The notes: a model not told the origin generated them from the letters alone. Shown: positions 12,165 to 23,455, numbered from the stretch's first letter. The stretch is 64,000 bases of DNA from an uncultured Pelagibacteraceae bacterium (GCA_902632545.1 CACPCX010000001.1:59629-123628), one strand, 5' to 3'. Translations and numbers: made by a program.

Positions 12165-13583
12165 ATGGAAAATTTAAATTTAATATTACCTGAAATTTTT
12201 ATTTCTCTATCAATAATGTTTTTACTTATTTTGGGTGTATTTAAAAAAGATAGTTCTAAAATTACAGTCAATTTATCTTTATTTGTAATTTTAATTACAA
12301 CAATAATAACAATAAATGAAACCTTCTCAGTTAATAGAGAAACTTTATTTAACGGAAGTATTGTTATTGATCAAATGTCATCATTGATGAAAATTATAAC
12401 TTTAATTGGCGGATTTTTAGTTTTAGTTATTTCATCTACCTATTTAAAAATTTTTAAACTATACAATATAGAATATCCAATTCTAATTATTAGCTCGATA
12501 CTTGGTATGATGGTTATGATTAGCTCAAATGATTTAATTGTCTTTTATATGGGACTTGAATTACAATCATTAGCTCTTTACGTGTTAGCTACTTATAACA
12601 GAGATCAACTAAAATCATCTGAAGCTGGTTTAAAATATTTCGTTTTAAGTGCACTTTCGTCGGGATTATTATTATATGGATGTTCACTAGTTTATGGTTT
12701 CTCTGGTTCAACCAATTTTGACATAATATCAAATCAATTAAATTCTAATGAATATGTTTTAACGTTCGGAATTGTATTCATTTTGGTTGGTTTAGCATTT
12801 AAAATTTCTGCAGTCCCATTTCATATGTGGGCACCTGATGTTTATGAAGGATCTCCAACAACTGTAACTTTATTTTTTACAATAGTACCAAAAATAGCTG
12901 CCTTAACGGTATTTATAAGATTTTTATATGTTCCTTTTTTAAATTTAATCGACCAATGGCAAATGATAATTATCTTTTTATCAATTGCTTCTATGATATT
13001 TGGAGCAGTTGCTGCAATAGGGCAAACAAATATTAAAAGACTAATCGCTTACAGTTCTATAAGTCATATTGGTTACACATTGGCAGGGCTAGCTACGGCA
13101 ACAAATGAGGGAATACAAAGTTCGATAATCTATATTTCAATATATGTTGTTATGAATTTAGCTCTTTTCTCCTGCTTATTAATGTTAAAAAGAAAAGATC
13201 AATATTACGAGGATATTGATGATCTATCTGGGTTATCAAAAAATCACCCTTTATTATCTTTATGTTTGTTATTAATTTTATTTTCTTTAGCAGGAATTCC
13301 ACCTTTAGCTGGCTTCTTTGCAAAATTTTATGTTTTTAAAGCTGTATTAGAACAATCAATGTATTTTTTAGCTATAGTTGGATTGTTATCAACTGTAGTA
13401 GCAGCTTTTTATTACTTAAGAATTATAAAAATAATTTATTTTGATAAAGAAAAAGACAAATATGATACTGATCATAGCTTATGGTTAAAATTTTCACTCA
13501 CAGTTTCGACTATATTAATTCTTTTTTACTTCATATTTCCAAGCCTTCTAATAGATGTTGTATCAAGAATTAATATAATTTAA
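12165..13583 (+). CDS. nuoN: NADH-quinone oxidoreductase subunit N
   Basis: KISAVPFHMWAPDVYEGSPTTVTLFF; operon position. Confidence 0.97.
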   Translation: MENLNLILPEIFISLSIMFLLILGVFKKDSSKITVNLSLFVILITTIITINETFSVNRETLFNGSIVIDQMSSLMKIITLIGGFLVLVISSTYLKIFKLYNIEYPILIISSILGMMVMISSNDLIVFYMGLELQSLALYVLATYNRDQLKSSEAGLKYFVLSALSSGLLLYGCSLVYGFSGSTNFDIISNQLNSNEYVLTFGIVFILVGLAFKISAVPFHMWAPDVYEGSPTTVTLFFTIVPKIAALTVFIRFLYVPFLNLIDQWQMIIIFLSIASMIFGAVAAIGQTNIKRLIAYSSISHIGYTLAGLATATNEGIQSSIIYISIYVVMNLALFSCLLMLKRKDQYYEDIDDLSGLSKNHPLLSLCLLLILFSLAGIPPLAGFFAKFYVFKAVLEQSMYFLAIVGLLSTVVAAFYYLRIIKIIYFDKEKDKYDTDHSLWLKFSLTVSTILILFYFIFPSLLIDVVSRINII

Positions 13584-14116
13584 TGAAACTTAAAAAATTT
13601 AAATTCAAAAAAGTTAAAAGTACCAATAATACAGCTATAAGAATTATTAAAGAAAGCAATTATAATTTAGGTATGGTTATTGCTGAAACACAAACAAATG
13701 GTAGAGGACAGTACGGACGAAAATGGATTTCATCAAAAGGAAATTTATTTGTATCCTTTTTTAATGAATTAAATAAAAAAAACTTATCAATAAATACTAT
13801 AACTAAAATCAATTGTCTTTTAGTTAAAAAATTACTATCTGTATTTACTAGGAAAAAAATAATATTTAAAAAACCAAACGATCTTTTAATTGAGAAAAAA
13901 AAAATAAGTGGAATTTTGCAAGAAATTATATTTTTTAATAAAAAAAAATTTTTAATCACTGGTATAGGTATAAATATAATAAAAAATCCATATATTAAAA
14001 ATTATCCATCTACAAACTTGCAAGAAGTAACTAAAAAAAGTATTAGTAAATCAAATGTTGAAAATAAACTCAAAAAACTTTTTGAAAAAAATTTACCTAA
14101 ATTACTTAAAAATTAA
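13583..14116 (+). CDS. birA: Biotin--[acetyl-CoA-carboxylase] ligase, short form
   Basis: AETQTNGRGQYGRKWISSKGNLFVSF, KKISGILQEI; no N-terminal HTH; position between nuoN and coaX. Confidence 0.88.
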   Translation: MKLKKFKFKKVKSTNNTAIRIIKESNYNLGMVIAETQTNGRGQYGRKWISSKGNLFVSFFNELNKKNLSINTITKINCLLVKKLLSVFTRKKIIFKKPNDLLIEKKKISGILQEIIFFNKKKFLITGIGINIIKNPYIKNYPSTNLQEVTKKSISKSNVENKLKKLFEKNLPKLLKN

Positions 14117-14119
14117 ATA

Positions 14120-14866
14120 ATGTATATTTTAGGTGACATAGGTAATACTGATACTAAAATTTGTATTGTTTCTAAAAAAAACAAAATTTTAAAAAAAATT
14201 ACTTTTTTGTCTAAATCTGTAAATATTAATCAACTTAATAGTTTATTTAAAAAAAATAAAATCCAATTAAATAAAATAGAAAAAATTTTATTTTGTAGTG
14301 TTGTACCTAACACACTCCAAATAATTAAAAAATTTTTATCAAAAAAAATTAAACAAAAATGTTTTGAGGTTAAAAACTTAAACTTAAAATCGCTTATAAA
14401 AATTAAAGTTGATTATAAACAAGTAGGTTCAGATAGAATAAGCAATGCTATCAGTGTTATGAATAATAAAAATAATTTTATTATTTTAGATTTTGGAACG
14501 GCAACTACTTTTGATGTTCTTGTTAAAGATACTTATTATGGTGGGATTATTGCCCCTGGTGTTAGATTATCTTTAAATACCTTATCAAATAAAGCATCTT
14601 TAATTCCAAAAATTGATCTAAAAAAGGTAAATAAGGTGATTGGAAAAAACACAGTAAGTGCCGTTAGATCAGGCTTTTTTTGGGGTTATGCGGGTTTAAT
14701 TGACAATATTATTAATTTAATTAAGAAAGAAACTCGAAACTCTTACAAAGTAATTATTACCGGTGGATTTTCGAATTTATTTAAAGATTCAATTAAAACG
14801 AAAGCAAGTCATAACCAAGATATTACAATTAAAGGTCTAATCAAGATTTCAAAATTAATTAAATAA
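14120..14866 (+). CDS. coaX: Type III pantothenate kinase
   Basis: GDIGNTDTKI, VGSDRISNA, LDFGTATTFDV, YYGGIIAPGVRLS. Confidence 0.94.
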   Translation: MYILGDIGNTDTKICIVSKKNKILKKITFLSKSVNINQLNSLFKKNKIQLNKIEKILFCSVVPNTLQIIKKFLSKKIKQKCFEVKNLNLKSLIKIKVDYKQVGSDRISNAISVMNNKNNFIILDFGTATTFDVLVKDTYYGGIIAPGVRLSLNTLSNKASLIPKIDLKKVNKVIGKNTVSAVRSGFFWGYAGLIDNIINLIKKETRNSYKVIITGGFSNLFKDSIKTKASHNQDITIKGLIKISKLIK

Positions 14867-14867
14867 T

Positions 14868-16526
14868 ATGAAAGACGAGTTATTATTTTGTCCCTTAGGT
14901 GGATCAGGTGAAATAGGCATGAACATGAATTTGTTTGGCTATGGAAAACCTAGTGATCATAAATGGATTATGGTTGATATAGGTGTAACATTTGCAGATG
15001 ATACTATTCCTGGCGTTGATCTAATTTATCCAGATCCAGGTTTTATAGTTGAAAGAAAAGATAATTTATTAGGAATTGTTGTGACTCATGCACACGAAGA
15101 CCATATTGGTGCAATTGCACATTTATGGCCAAAGCTTAAATGTAAAATATTTGCAACACCATTTACAGCACTATTAATTAGAGAAAAATTCAAAGAAAAA
15201 CAAATTGATATCACTAATAATTTAAAAATTGTAGAGCTAAATGGAAAAGTTTCATTAGATCCATTTGAAATTGAATATATAACTTTAACTCATTCTATAC
15301 TAGAGCCAAATGGTTTAAGAATTCAAACTCCAGTAGGCTCTATTTTGCATACAGGTGATTGGAAAGTTGATCCAGACCCATTGGTTGGTGACAAAACAAA
15401 TGAAAAAAGATTAAAAGAGATTGGCGAAGAAGGTGTTTTAGCAATGATCTGTGACTCTACAAACGTTATGAGCGCAGGCAAAGCAGGATCTGAACTAGAT
15501 GTTAGAAAAAGTATGTTAAATATAATGTCTAGATTAAAGAAAAGAATAATTATAACTTCTTTTGCATCAAATGTAGCAAGAATGGAAACAGCATTTTATT
15601 GTGCAGAGCAAACCGGTAGACAAATTTCCTTAGTTGGAAGATCAATGCATCGTATTTACAAGGCAGCAAGACAATGTGGATATTTAAAAAATACTATTGA
15701 ACCAATTGATGCTCGTGAAGCAAAAAATTTCTCTAGAGAAAAAATTGTATATCTGTGTACAGGAAGTCAGGGCGAACCGATGGGTGCAATGATGAGAATT
15801 TCTAGCTATGTCCATCCGGATGTTTTTATTGAACAAGGTGATGCTGTAATATTTTCATCTAAAATTATTCCTGGAAATGAGAAAAAACTCTATAAACTTC
15901 ACAATCAACTAGTTAAAGATGGTATAGAGGTTATTTCTGAGGAAAATGAATTTGTTCATGTCTCTGGTCATCCAAACAGAGAAGACTTAAAAGAGATGTA
16001 TCAATGGGTAAAGCCAAAATGTGTAATACCGGTCCATGGTGAACACAGACATATGATTGAGCACATAAGCTTTGCTAAAGAAATGCAAGTTCCTCACCCA
16101 GTTCAAGTTGAAAATGGTGATATAGTTAAACTTTTTCCAGGAGATAAACCTGAAGTTTATGATAAGGCGCCTAGTGGCAGACTATTTTTAGATGGAAATG
16201 TAAGTATTGATCCAGATTCGCAGTCAATAAAGGACAGAAAAAATTTAAGTGCAAATGGATATTTAGAGGTAACTATTATGATTACCCCAAAAGGGAATAT
16301 TCATAATGATCCAATACTTTCATTTAGAGGTTTACCTGTTGAGGATAAAGATGATTTCACATATGGCTTGATTGAAGAAATTGAAATTATATCAAGAACG
16401 TTCAAAGTTGGAAGTAAACAACAAGAACATAATTTAATTGATGCTTTAAAAATTGCTTGTAGAAAATTTTCTAAAGAGAAAACAGGAAAAAAACCATTTA
16501 CAAATATCAACTTAGTAAGAATTTAA
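14868..16526 (+). CDS. rnj: Ribonuclease J
   Basis: Metallo-beta-lactamase THAHEDHIGA; PLGGSGEIGMN; HVSGHPNREDLKEMYQWVKPKCVIPVHGEHRH. Confidence 0.95.
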   Translation: MKDELLFCPLGGSGEIGMNMNLFGYGKPSDHKWIMVDIGVTFADDTIPGVDLIYPDPGFIVERKDNLLGIVVTHAHEDHIGAIAHLWPKLKCKIFATPFTALLIREKFKEKQIDITNNLKIVELNGKVSLDPFEIEYITLTHSILEPNGLRIQTPVGSILHTGDWKVDPDPLVGDKTNEKRLKEIGEEGVLAMICDSTNVMSAGKAGSELDVRKSMLNIMSRLKKRIIITSFASNVARMETAFYCAEQTGRQISLVGRSMHRIYKAARQCGYLKNTIEPIDAREAKNFSREKIVYLCTGSQGEPMGAMMRISSYVHPDVFIEQGDAVIFSSKIIPGNEKKLYKLHNQLVKDGIEVISEENEFVHVSGHPNREDLKEMYQWVKPKCVIPVHGEHRHMIEHISFAKEMQVPHPVQVENGDIVKLFPGDKPEVYDKAPSGRLFLDGNVSIDPDSQSIKDRKNLSANGYLEVTIMITPKGNIHNDPILSFRGLPVEDKDDFTYGLIEEIEIISRTFKVGSKQQEHNLIDALKIACRKFSKEKTGKKPFTNINLVRI

Positions 16527-16771
16527 TGAGTGTAACTGGGCTAGCTATTATCTACATTATTATATGGTGGATAGTGTTCTTTGCTATTTTACCTATTGAT
16601 GTAAATCGAACAAAGATTGTAAAAATTGATGGTGAGGATCCTGGATCCCCTGAAAATCCAAAAATGTTGAAAAAATTCTTATATTGTACTGGAATTACTA
16701 CTGTCATTTTTATTATTATTTATTTATTAATTAAATTTGAATATTTAAATTTAAGAAATATGATCAATTAA
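16526..16771 (+). CDS. DUF1467 family small membrane protein
   Basis: Two hydrophobic segments, IIIWWIVFFAILPIDV; usual location between rnj and proS in alphaproteobacteria. Confidence 0.75.
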   Translation: MSVTGLAIIYIIIWWIVFFAILPIDVNRTKIVKIDGEDPGSPENPKMLKKFLYCTGITTVIFIIIYLLIKFEYLNLRNMIN

Positions 16772-16772
16772 G

Positions 16773-18107
16773 ATGCTTTTATCAAATTCATTTATACCAA
16801 TATTAAAAAATAATCCTTCAGAGGCAAAAATTAAATCTCACCAATTAATGTTGAGAGTAGGTATGATTAAGCAGGCGTCCGCAGGAATTTACTCATGGCT
16901 ACCTTTAGGTTTTAAGGTAATGAAAAAAATAGAAGACATTGTTAGACAAGAACAAAACAAAATTGGAGCTCAAGAAATATTAATGCCAACAATCCAATCT
17001 AGTGAAATCTGGAAGGAAAGTGGTCGTTATGAAGATTATGGTGAAGAGATGCTTAGAATAACTGACCGTCAAAATAGAGAAATGTTATATGGACCAACTA
17101 ATGAAGAGCAAGTTACCGAGATTTTTAGATCTTCAATAAAATCTTATAAATCACTCCCACAACTTTTGTATCATATACAATGGAAGTTCAGAGATGAAAT
17201 TAGACCTAGATTTGGAATTATGCGTGGTAGAGAATTTTATATGAAAGATGCTTATTCATTTGATGTATCTGACGAAGAAGCTTTTTATTCTTATAACAAA
17301 TTTTTTCTTTCATATTTAAGAACATTTAAAAGATTATCTTTGATAGCAATACCCATGGCTGCTGACACAGGACCTATTGGTGGAAATTTATCTCATGAAT
17401 TTATTATTCTTGCTGATACAGGAGAAAGTAAAATTTTTACTGATAAAAGAATATTTGATCTTGATAGCGCTGATACTCAACTAGAAAAAGCATCATTAGA
17501 AAGTATGAGAAAAAAATATGAACAGTTTTATGCTGTAACTGATGAAAAGTTCAATAAAGATGAGTTTGAAAAAATTGTTTCTAAGGAAAATCAATTGATT
17601 ACAAAAGGTATAGAGGTAGGTCATATATTTTATTTTGGTGACAAGTATTCAAAACCAATGGGAGCATCTGTTGATTTACCAGGAGGAAAAAAAGATTTTG
17701 TAAAAATGGGTTCTTATGGAATTGGTGTATCGAGGCTAGTAGGGGCTATAATTGAGGCTAAATATGATGATAAAAATGAAATCATGAAATGGCCATTGTC
17801 TGTTGCTCCTTATGATATTGCTCTAATACCAATGATAAATAAAAATGACACCTTAGCTTTAGATAAAGCAAATAATATCAACAAAGAATTATTAAAAAAT
17901 AATATTGATGCAATCATTGATGATACAGATGAGAATTTCTCATCAAAAACTAAAAAAATGAATTTAATTGGAGCTCCATATCAAATTATTATTGGTAAGA
18001 AAAGCGAAGGCAATTTATTAGAGTTTAAGGAGACTGGTGAAAAAACTCAAAATTTACCATTAGGTAAAATTATAGAAATTATAACTAAACAAAAAAATTC
18101 AATTTGA
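16773..18107 (+). CDS. proS: Prolyl-tRNA synthetase (short alphaproteobacterial form)
   Basis: Class II motifs: RVGMIKQASAGIYSWLPLGFKVMKKIE, YGPTNEEQVTEIF, GIGVSRLVGAIIE; 444 aa without the editing insertion. Confidence 0.96.
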   Translation: MLLSNSFIPILKNNPSEAKIKSHQLMLRVGMIKQASAGIYSWLPLGFKVMKKIEDIVRQEQNKIGAQEILMPTIQSSEIWKESGRYEDYGEEMLRITDRQNREMLYGPTNEEQVTEIFRSSIKSYKSLPQLLYHIQWKFRDEIRPRFGIMRGREFYMKDAYSFDVSDEEAFYSYNKFFLSYLRTFKRLSLIAIPMAADTGPIGGNLSHEFIILADTGESKIFTDKRIFDLDSADTQLEKASLESMRKKYEQFYAVTDEKFNKDEFEKIVSKENQLITKGIEVGHIFYFGDKYSKPMGASVDLPGGKKDFVKMGSYGIGVSRLVGAIIEAKYDDKNEIMKWPLSVAPYDIALIPMINKNDTLALDKANNINKELLKNNIDAIIDDTDENFSSKTKKMNLIGAPYQIIIGKKSEGNLLEFKETGEKTQNLPLGKIIEIITKQKNSI

Positions 18108-19315
18108 TTTCTACATTAGAAAAAGAAATTACTTTTAGATTTTTAAAAGCCCGAAAAAAAGATGGCTTTTTAAATGTTATATCAATTTTTTCTTTTATTG
18201 GCATAAGCCTTGGAGTTGCAGTTCTTATCATCGTGATGTCAGTTATGAATGGATTTAGAACTGAATTAATAGATAAAATAGTTGGTTTTAATGCTCATGG
18301 AGTTGTTAAACCTTACAAAAAACCGATAGCTTACATGTCAGATAAAGATTTTGCTAAAGGAGTTTTATCAAATGACGGAGAAGCTGTTATTTTTCATAAA
18401 AATGGGACAAAGGGTGTTTTACTAAAAGGATACTCAGAAAATGATTTTAAAGATCTAGAAATTTCAAATAATGATAGTTTTTTTGGTTCAAAAAATTTAA
18501 AAAAAAATACAATTTCTATTGGTCGAGATTTAAGTGATACTTTAGGTTTAGATATTGGAGATGAGGTTTCTATTACCTCACCCTCAGGTGTTCAAACATT
18601 AATCGGTTCCTTGCCAAAGCAAAAATTATTTCTAATAATCTCAATATTTGAAAGTGGATTATCGGAGTTTGATGAAAATATTGCGTATATAAATTTAAAA
18701 ACTTTAGAAGATTTTTTTGATAAAAATAAAAATGATAGATTTATTGAATATTATTTTAAAGATCCAAAAAATATAGAATATCATAAGGAAAATCTGATTA
18801 AATTATATCCCAATGCATTCGTTTATACTTGGGCTGATATGAATAGCTCATTATTTTCAGCACTTAAAGTTGAAAGAAATGTAATGTTTATAATCTTATC
18901 TTTAATTATTATTGTAGCTGCTTTCAATATAATTTCTGGTTTGACAATTTTAGTTAAGAATAAAACTCGAGATATTGCAATTTTAAAATCTATTGGAGTA
19001 TTAAATAAATCAATTGTTAAAATATTTTTTTTAGTTGGAGTATCGATAGGTACTTCAGCAACAATTTTTGGAATATTCTTAGGTGTCACATTTTCAATTT
19101 ATATAGAAAATATTAGACAATTTTTAAGTTCTGCATTTAATATTAGTTTATTTCCAGAAGAAATATATTTTTTAAGCAAAATGCCATCAGAAATAAATAT
19201 TAATTCTATAGTCATTATAACAATTTGTTCAATATTGATTACAATAATAGTTTCTATATTTCCAGCATTCAAAGCTGCAAAAATGGATCCAATAAAATCA
19301 CTGAAGTATGAATAA
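18104..19315 (+). CDS. lolC: Lipoprotein-releasing ABC transporter permease (LolC/E family)
   Basis: FLKARKKDGFLNVISIFSFIGISLGVAVLIIVMSVMNGFR; TTG start overlapping the proS stop; followed by lolD. Confidence 0.92.
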   Translation: MISTLEKEITFRFLKARKKDGFLNVISIFSFIGISLGVAVLIIVMSVMNGFRTELIDKIVGFNAHGVVKPYKKPIAYMSDKDFAKGVLSNDGEAVIFHKNGTKGVLLKGYSENDFKDLEISNNDSFFGSKNLKKNTISIGRDLSDTLGLDIGDEVSITSPSGVQTLIGSLPKQKLFLIISIFESGLSEFDENIAYINLKTLEDFFDKNKNDRFIEYYFKDPKNIEYHKENLIKLYPNAFVYTWADMNSSLFSALKVERNVMFIILSLIIIVAAFNIISGLTILVKNKTRDIAILKSIGVLNKSIVKIFFLVGVSIGTSATIFGIFLGVTFSIYIENIRQFLSSAFNISLFPEEIYFLSKMPSEININSIVIITICSILITIIVSIFPAFKAAKMDPIKSLKYE

Positions 19316-19985
19316 TTTTTTAGAATTAAACAATATACGAAAAAGTTTTATCACTGAAAAAAAAATTAATGTATTAAGAGGTCTATCAAGAAAATTTAAG
19401 TTAGGTAAAATTTACGCAATAATGGGGCCCTCTGGTTCAGGAAAATCAACTTTATTAAATTTAATTTCTTTAATTGATAAGCCAACATCTGGTACTATTA
19501 AGTATAATAAAGTTGAGATTGATTTTAATCAAAATGAAAAAAATGATATATTTAGAGCTAAAAAAATAGGTATCATATATCAAGAAAATAATCTTCTTTA
19601 TGATTTTACAGCACTGGAAAACGTTTATTTTGCCTCTTTATCACTCAATAATGACAAAAAATTAGCAATATCTAAAGCTGAAAAATTGTTAAAAAAAATT
19701 GGACTTTCAAACAGATTAAATCATTTTCCATCACAACTGTCTGGTGGTGAAGCGCAAAGGGTGGCAATAGCAAGAGCAATCATAAATGATCCTCAAGTTA
19801 TTTTAGCCGATGAACCAACAGGTAGTTTAGATATGAATACGGCTAAAGATATTTTTAAACTTTTAAACAATCAAAAAAGATCAGACAGAATAATTATTTT
19901 TGCAACTCATAATAGATTTTTTGCAAAAAAAGCAGATTATCTGTTGGAGATGAGAGATGGTAGTATAAAATCATCTTATGCCTGA
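19308..19985 (+). CDS. lolD: Lipoprotein-releasing ABC transporter ATP-binding protein
   Basis: Walker [35 protein letters not shown]. Confidence 0.93.
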   Translation: MNNFLELNNIRKSFITEKKINVLRGLSRKFKLGKIYAIMGPSGSGKSTLLNLISLIDKPTSGTIKYNKVEIDFNQNEKNDIFRAKKIGIIYQENNLLYDFTALENVYFASLSLNNDKKLAISKAEKLLKKIGLSNRLNHFPSQLSGGEAQRVAIARAIINDPQVILADEPTGSLDMNTAKDIFKLLNNQKRSDRIIIFATHNRFFAKKADYLLEMRDGSIKSSYA

Positions 19986-22900
19986 GTCTCAATCTCAAAA
20001 TTTTAATCACTTAAAGATTCATACTCAATATTCAATTTGTGAAGGCGCTGCTAAAATTGATGACCTGCAAAATTATTCTAAAAATAATAAATTAAAATCT
20101 TTAGGTTTATGCGACACTGCAAATTTATGTGGAGCTTTAGAGTTTGCTGAAAAAATTTCTAAATCAAACACACAACCAATTATTGGGACACAAATTAATT
20201 TTAAAAGTGGGGATACAACAGGATTACTACCTTTATTTGCCTTAAATGAAGTTGGCTATAAAAACATTATTAATCTTTCATCTGCATCTTATCTTAAAAA
20301 TGATAAATTATCTGAACCGCATGTAGAATTTAAAGATCTATTGCTAAATTCAGAGGGTGTTTCTATTTTTTCTGGAACTGTTTTTGGACTTTTTGGTAAA
20401 TTATTTGATAAAGGAAAGTTTGCTGAAATTAATAATCTTTATAATCAAATTAAAAAATCATTTGGTGATAGATTTTATATAGAAATTCAACGTCATAATG
20501 ATCTCAATGAAGTGGGATTTGAAAAGTTTAATTTGAAAAAATCATCAGAATTAAAAATACCGATAATTGCTACAAATGAAGTATTTTATATAAGTAAAGA
20601 CATGCATGAGGCACATGATGCTTTGATATGCATAGGATATAAGACTTATGTAAACGAAAAGAATAGACTAAAATTTTCTGATCAACATTATTTAAAATCA
20701 AATTCTGAAATGTTGGAATTATTCGCTGATTTACCAGAGGCTTTAGAGAATAATTATAATTTTCCTTATAGATGTAATTTTAGACCTATATTTTCAAATC
20801 CTATTCTACCAAATATAAGTAGTGATAAAGATGGAAATGCAAACGAAATATTAAAAAAAGATTCTTTAGAGGGACTAAAAATAAAATTTAATACAGTATT
20901 TGAAGTAAAAAACGAAGAATTAGAAAAAAATTCTACTTATCTAGAATATAAGCAAAGACTTAATCATGAGCTTTCAATAATTATTGAAATGAAATACTCG
21001 AGTTATTTTTTAATTGTCTCAGATTATATTAAGTGGGCTAAAAATAATGATATACCTGTAGGTCCAGGTAGAGGATCTGGAGCTGGCTCACTAGTAGCAT
21101 GGTGTTTATCTATTACAGATGTTGACCCAATTAAATTTAATTTAATTTTTGAAAGATTTTTAAATCCAGACAGAATTTCTATGCCTGATTTTGATATTGA
21201 TTTTTGCGAAGAAAAAAGAGACCAAGTTTTTGAGTATTTAACAACAAAATACAAAGACAGCGTTGCTCACATTATTACTTTTGGTAAATTAAAAGCTAGA
21301 ATGGTAATAAGAGATGTAGGACGTGTCCTTGGTTTAGCTTACGGCTTTGTAGATGCTATATCAAAAATGATACCATTTGATCCATCAAGACCTCAAAATT
21401 TAACGCAATGTATTGCTGGAGAACCTCGATTGCAGAAACTTATTAATGAAGATCCGAGAGTTAAAAAATTAATTAATTTATCTTTAAAATTAGAAGGACT
21501 TAACAGAAATGTAGCAACCCATGCTGCTGGAGTTGTAATTGCAGATAAAAAACTCACTGAGATAGTGCCATTATATAAAGATGCATCTGCCGATCTATTA
21601 CTACCATCAACTCAATTTGATATGTACTCAGCGGAAAATGCTGGTTTAGTAAAATTTGATTTCCTGGGTTTAAAAACACTTACAGTAATTAACAATACTC
21701 AGAAACTTATAAAAAATACAATTAAAGATTTTGATATAGAAAAAATTAATTACGAGGATCAAAAAGTTTTTGATTTATTGTCTTCAGGAAAAACGGTTGG
21801 GTTATTTCAAATTGAAAGTTCAGGAATGAGGGAGGCTTTAATTCAAATGAAACCTAATCATATTGAAGATATTATTGCATTAGTAGCTTTATATAGACCA
21901 GGACCTATGAGTAATATTTCAACATATAATGACTGTAAACATGGAAAACAAAAACCTGACTATTTACACCCACTTCTAGAAGATATTTTAAAACCTACCT
22001 ATGGAGTAATTATTTATCAAGAACAAGTAATGCAAATTGCACAAAAACTATCTGGATTTACAGCTGGACAAGCTGATCTATTGAGAAGAGCAATGGGTAA
22101 AAAAAAAAGAGCAGAACTTGACAAACAGAAACAGGGATTTATTGCTGGAGCTGTTAAAAATGGAATAGCAAAGGATGTTGCTGCTGGAATTTTTTTAAAA
22201 ATAGAACCATTTGCAGAATATGGTTTTAACAAAAGTCATGCTGCTGCGTATGCAATTATTTCATATCAAACATCTTTCTTAAAAACATATTATCCAAAGG
22301 AATTTATTGCGGCATCCATGACCATGGATATTTCTAATCAAAATAAGCTGAGCGAGTTTTACGAAGAATTAAAAAGATTAAATGTTGAAGTTGTTCGTCC
22401 TGATATAAATGAATGTTTTGCTGATTTTAGAACTAATGATGATAAATTTTATTATGCCTTAGGAGGTATTAAAGCTGTAGGTTATGAAGCAATATCAAAT
22501 ATAGTTAAAGAAAGGATTTTAAATGGAAAATTTAAATCTCTTCATGATTTTATAACCAGAGTAAATCCAAAAGATATAAATAAACTCCAATTAGAAGGCT
22601 TAGTTAAAGCAGGCGCATTTGATAATTTAAATAAAAATAGACAAGCTTTGCATGCGTCAATTCCTGGCATGATAATTAAAAATAAAAATATATTTGACAA
22701 TAAATCTGCTAATCAAATTGATTTATTCACAGAGGATGAAAGTGTTCAAGATGATATTGTAATTAAAACTGATGATTGGAAATTTGAAGAAAGATTATCA
22801 AAAGAATTTGAAGCAGTAGGTTTTTTTATTTCAGACCACCCATTAAATCAATTTTTAGAAATATTTGATGATTATAAAATAAAAGATTATTCTAGTTTTA

Positions 22901-23394
22901 TTTCTACAGAAAAAATTAAAAACTCTAATATTGCTGCAACATTATTGAAACTACAGGAGAGAAAAACTGCAAAAGGAAATTCTTATGCTGTATTAAAACT
23001 AACTGATTTATCAAGTGTATTTGAGCTATTTATTTTCTCGGATATTTTAGAATTAAATAGAGAAATTTTGAAAGAGGGAAGTTCTCTTATTTTAACATTA
23101 TCTAAAAATGTTTCTAATGACGAAAATCGCCTTACTAGAATTAATGTCCAAAAAATAGCATCACTTAAAGATTTATTTAATAGCCCAATAGATGAGATTT
23201 CATTTGAACTAAATTCTGAAGAACAAGTCGAAAAAATACAAAAAATTTTGAAAGATGAAGGTACAACTGTTGTAAATATTAATTTAGTTACTGAAGACAA
23301 TATCCTTAAATTTAGATTGAAAAATTCTCGAAAATTAGACAGAAAATCTATAAATCTCTTAAGAAATCAAGAAATTCAGGCACTAATTAACTAA
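19978..23394 (+). CDS. dnaE: DNA polymerase III subunit alpha
   Basis: PVGPGRGSGAGSLVAWCLSITDVDP, RISMPDFDIDFCEEKRD; 1138 aa. Confidence 0.98.
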   Translation: MPESQSQNFNHLKIHTQYSICEGAAKIDDLQNYSKNNKLKSLGLCDTANLCGALEFAEKISKSNTQPIIGTQINFKSGDTTGLLPLFALNEVGYKNIINLSSASYLKNDKLSEPHVEFKDLLLNSEGVSIFSGTVFGLFGKLFDKGKFAEINNLYNQIKKSFGDRFYIEIQRHNDLNEVGFEKFNLKKSSELKIPIIATNEVFYISKDMHEAHDALICIGYKTYVNEKNRLKFSDQHYLKSNSEMLELFADLPEALENNYNFPYRCNFRPIFSNPILPNISSDKDGNANEILKKDSLEGLKIKFNTVFEVKNEELEKNSTYLEYKQRLNHELSIIIEMKYSSYFLIVSDYIKWAKNNDIPVGPGRGSGAGSLVAWCLSITDVDPIKFNLIFERFLNPDRISMPDFDIDFCEEKRDQVFEYLTTKYKDSVAHIITFGKLKARMVIRDVGRVLGLAYGFVDAISKMIPFDPSRPQNLTQCIAGEPRLQKLINEDPRVKKLINLSLKLEGLNRNVATHAAGVVIADKKLTEIVPLYKDASADLLLPSTQFDMYSAENAGLVKFDFLGLKTLTVINNTQKLIKNTIKDFDIEKINYEDQKVFDLLSSGKTVGLFQIESSGMREALIQMKPNHIEDIIALVALYRPGPMSNISTYNDCKHGKQKPDYLHPLLEDILKPTYGVIIYQEQVMQIAQKLSGFTAGQADLLRRAMGKKKRAELDKQKQGFIAGAVKNGIAKDVAAGIFLKIEPFAEYGFNKSHAAAYAIISYQTSFLKTYYPKEFIAASMTMDISNQNKLSEFYEELKRLNVEVVRPDINECFADFRTNDDKFYYALGGIKAVGYEAISNIVKERILNGKFKSLHDFITRVNPKDINKLQLEGLVKAGAFDNLNKNRQALHASIPGMIIKNKNIFDNKSANQIDLFTEDESVQDDIVIKTDDWKFEERLSKEFEAVGFFISDHPLNQFLEIFDDYKIKDYSSFISTEKIKNSNIAATLLKLQERKTAKGNSYAVLKLTDLSSVFELFIFSDILELNREILKEGSSLILTLSKNVSNDENRLTRINVQKIASLKDLFNSPIDEISFELNSEEQVEKIQKILKDEGTTVVNINLVTEDNILKFRLKNSRKLDRKSINLLRNQEIQALIN

Positions 23395-23455
23395 ATAATT
23401 GCTTGTTAAATATAGTAAATATTTGTAAATACTCCATAAATTTAATTAATACGCA

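Noticed and set aside
19978-20200. Degenerate metal-binding residues in the DnaE PHP domain (KIHTQYS, CDTANLCGALEF)
   Set aside because: Inactive PHP domains are common in proteobacterial DnaE; not unusual.
22983-23300. 105-aa minus-strand ORF opposite dnaE
   Set aside because: Antisense shadow ORF with no start-site support.
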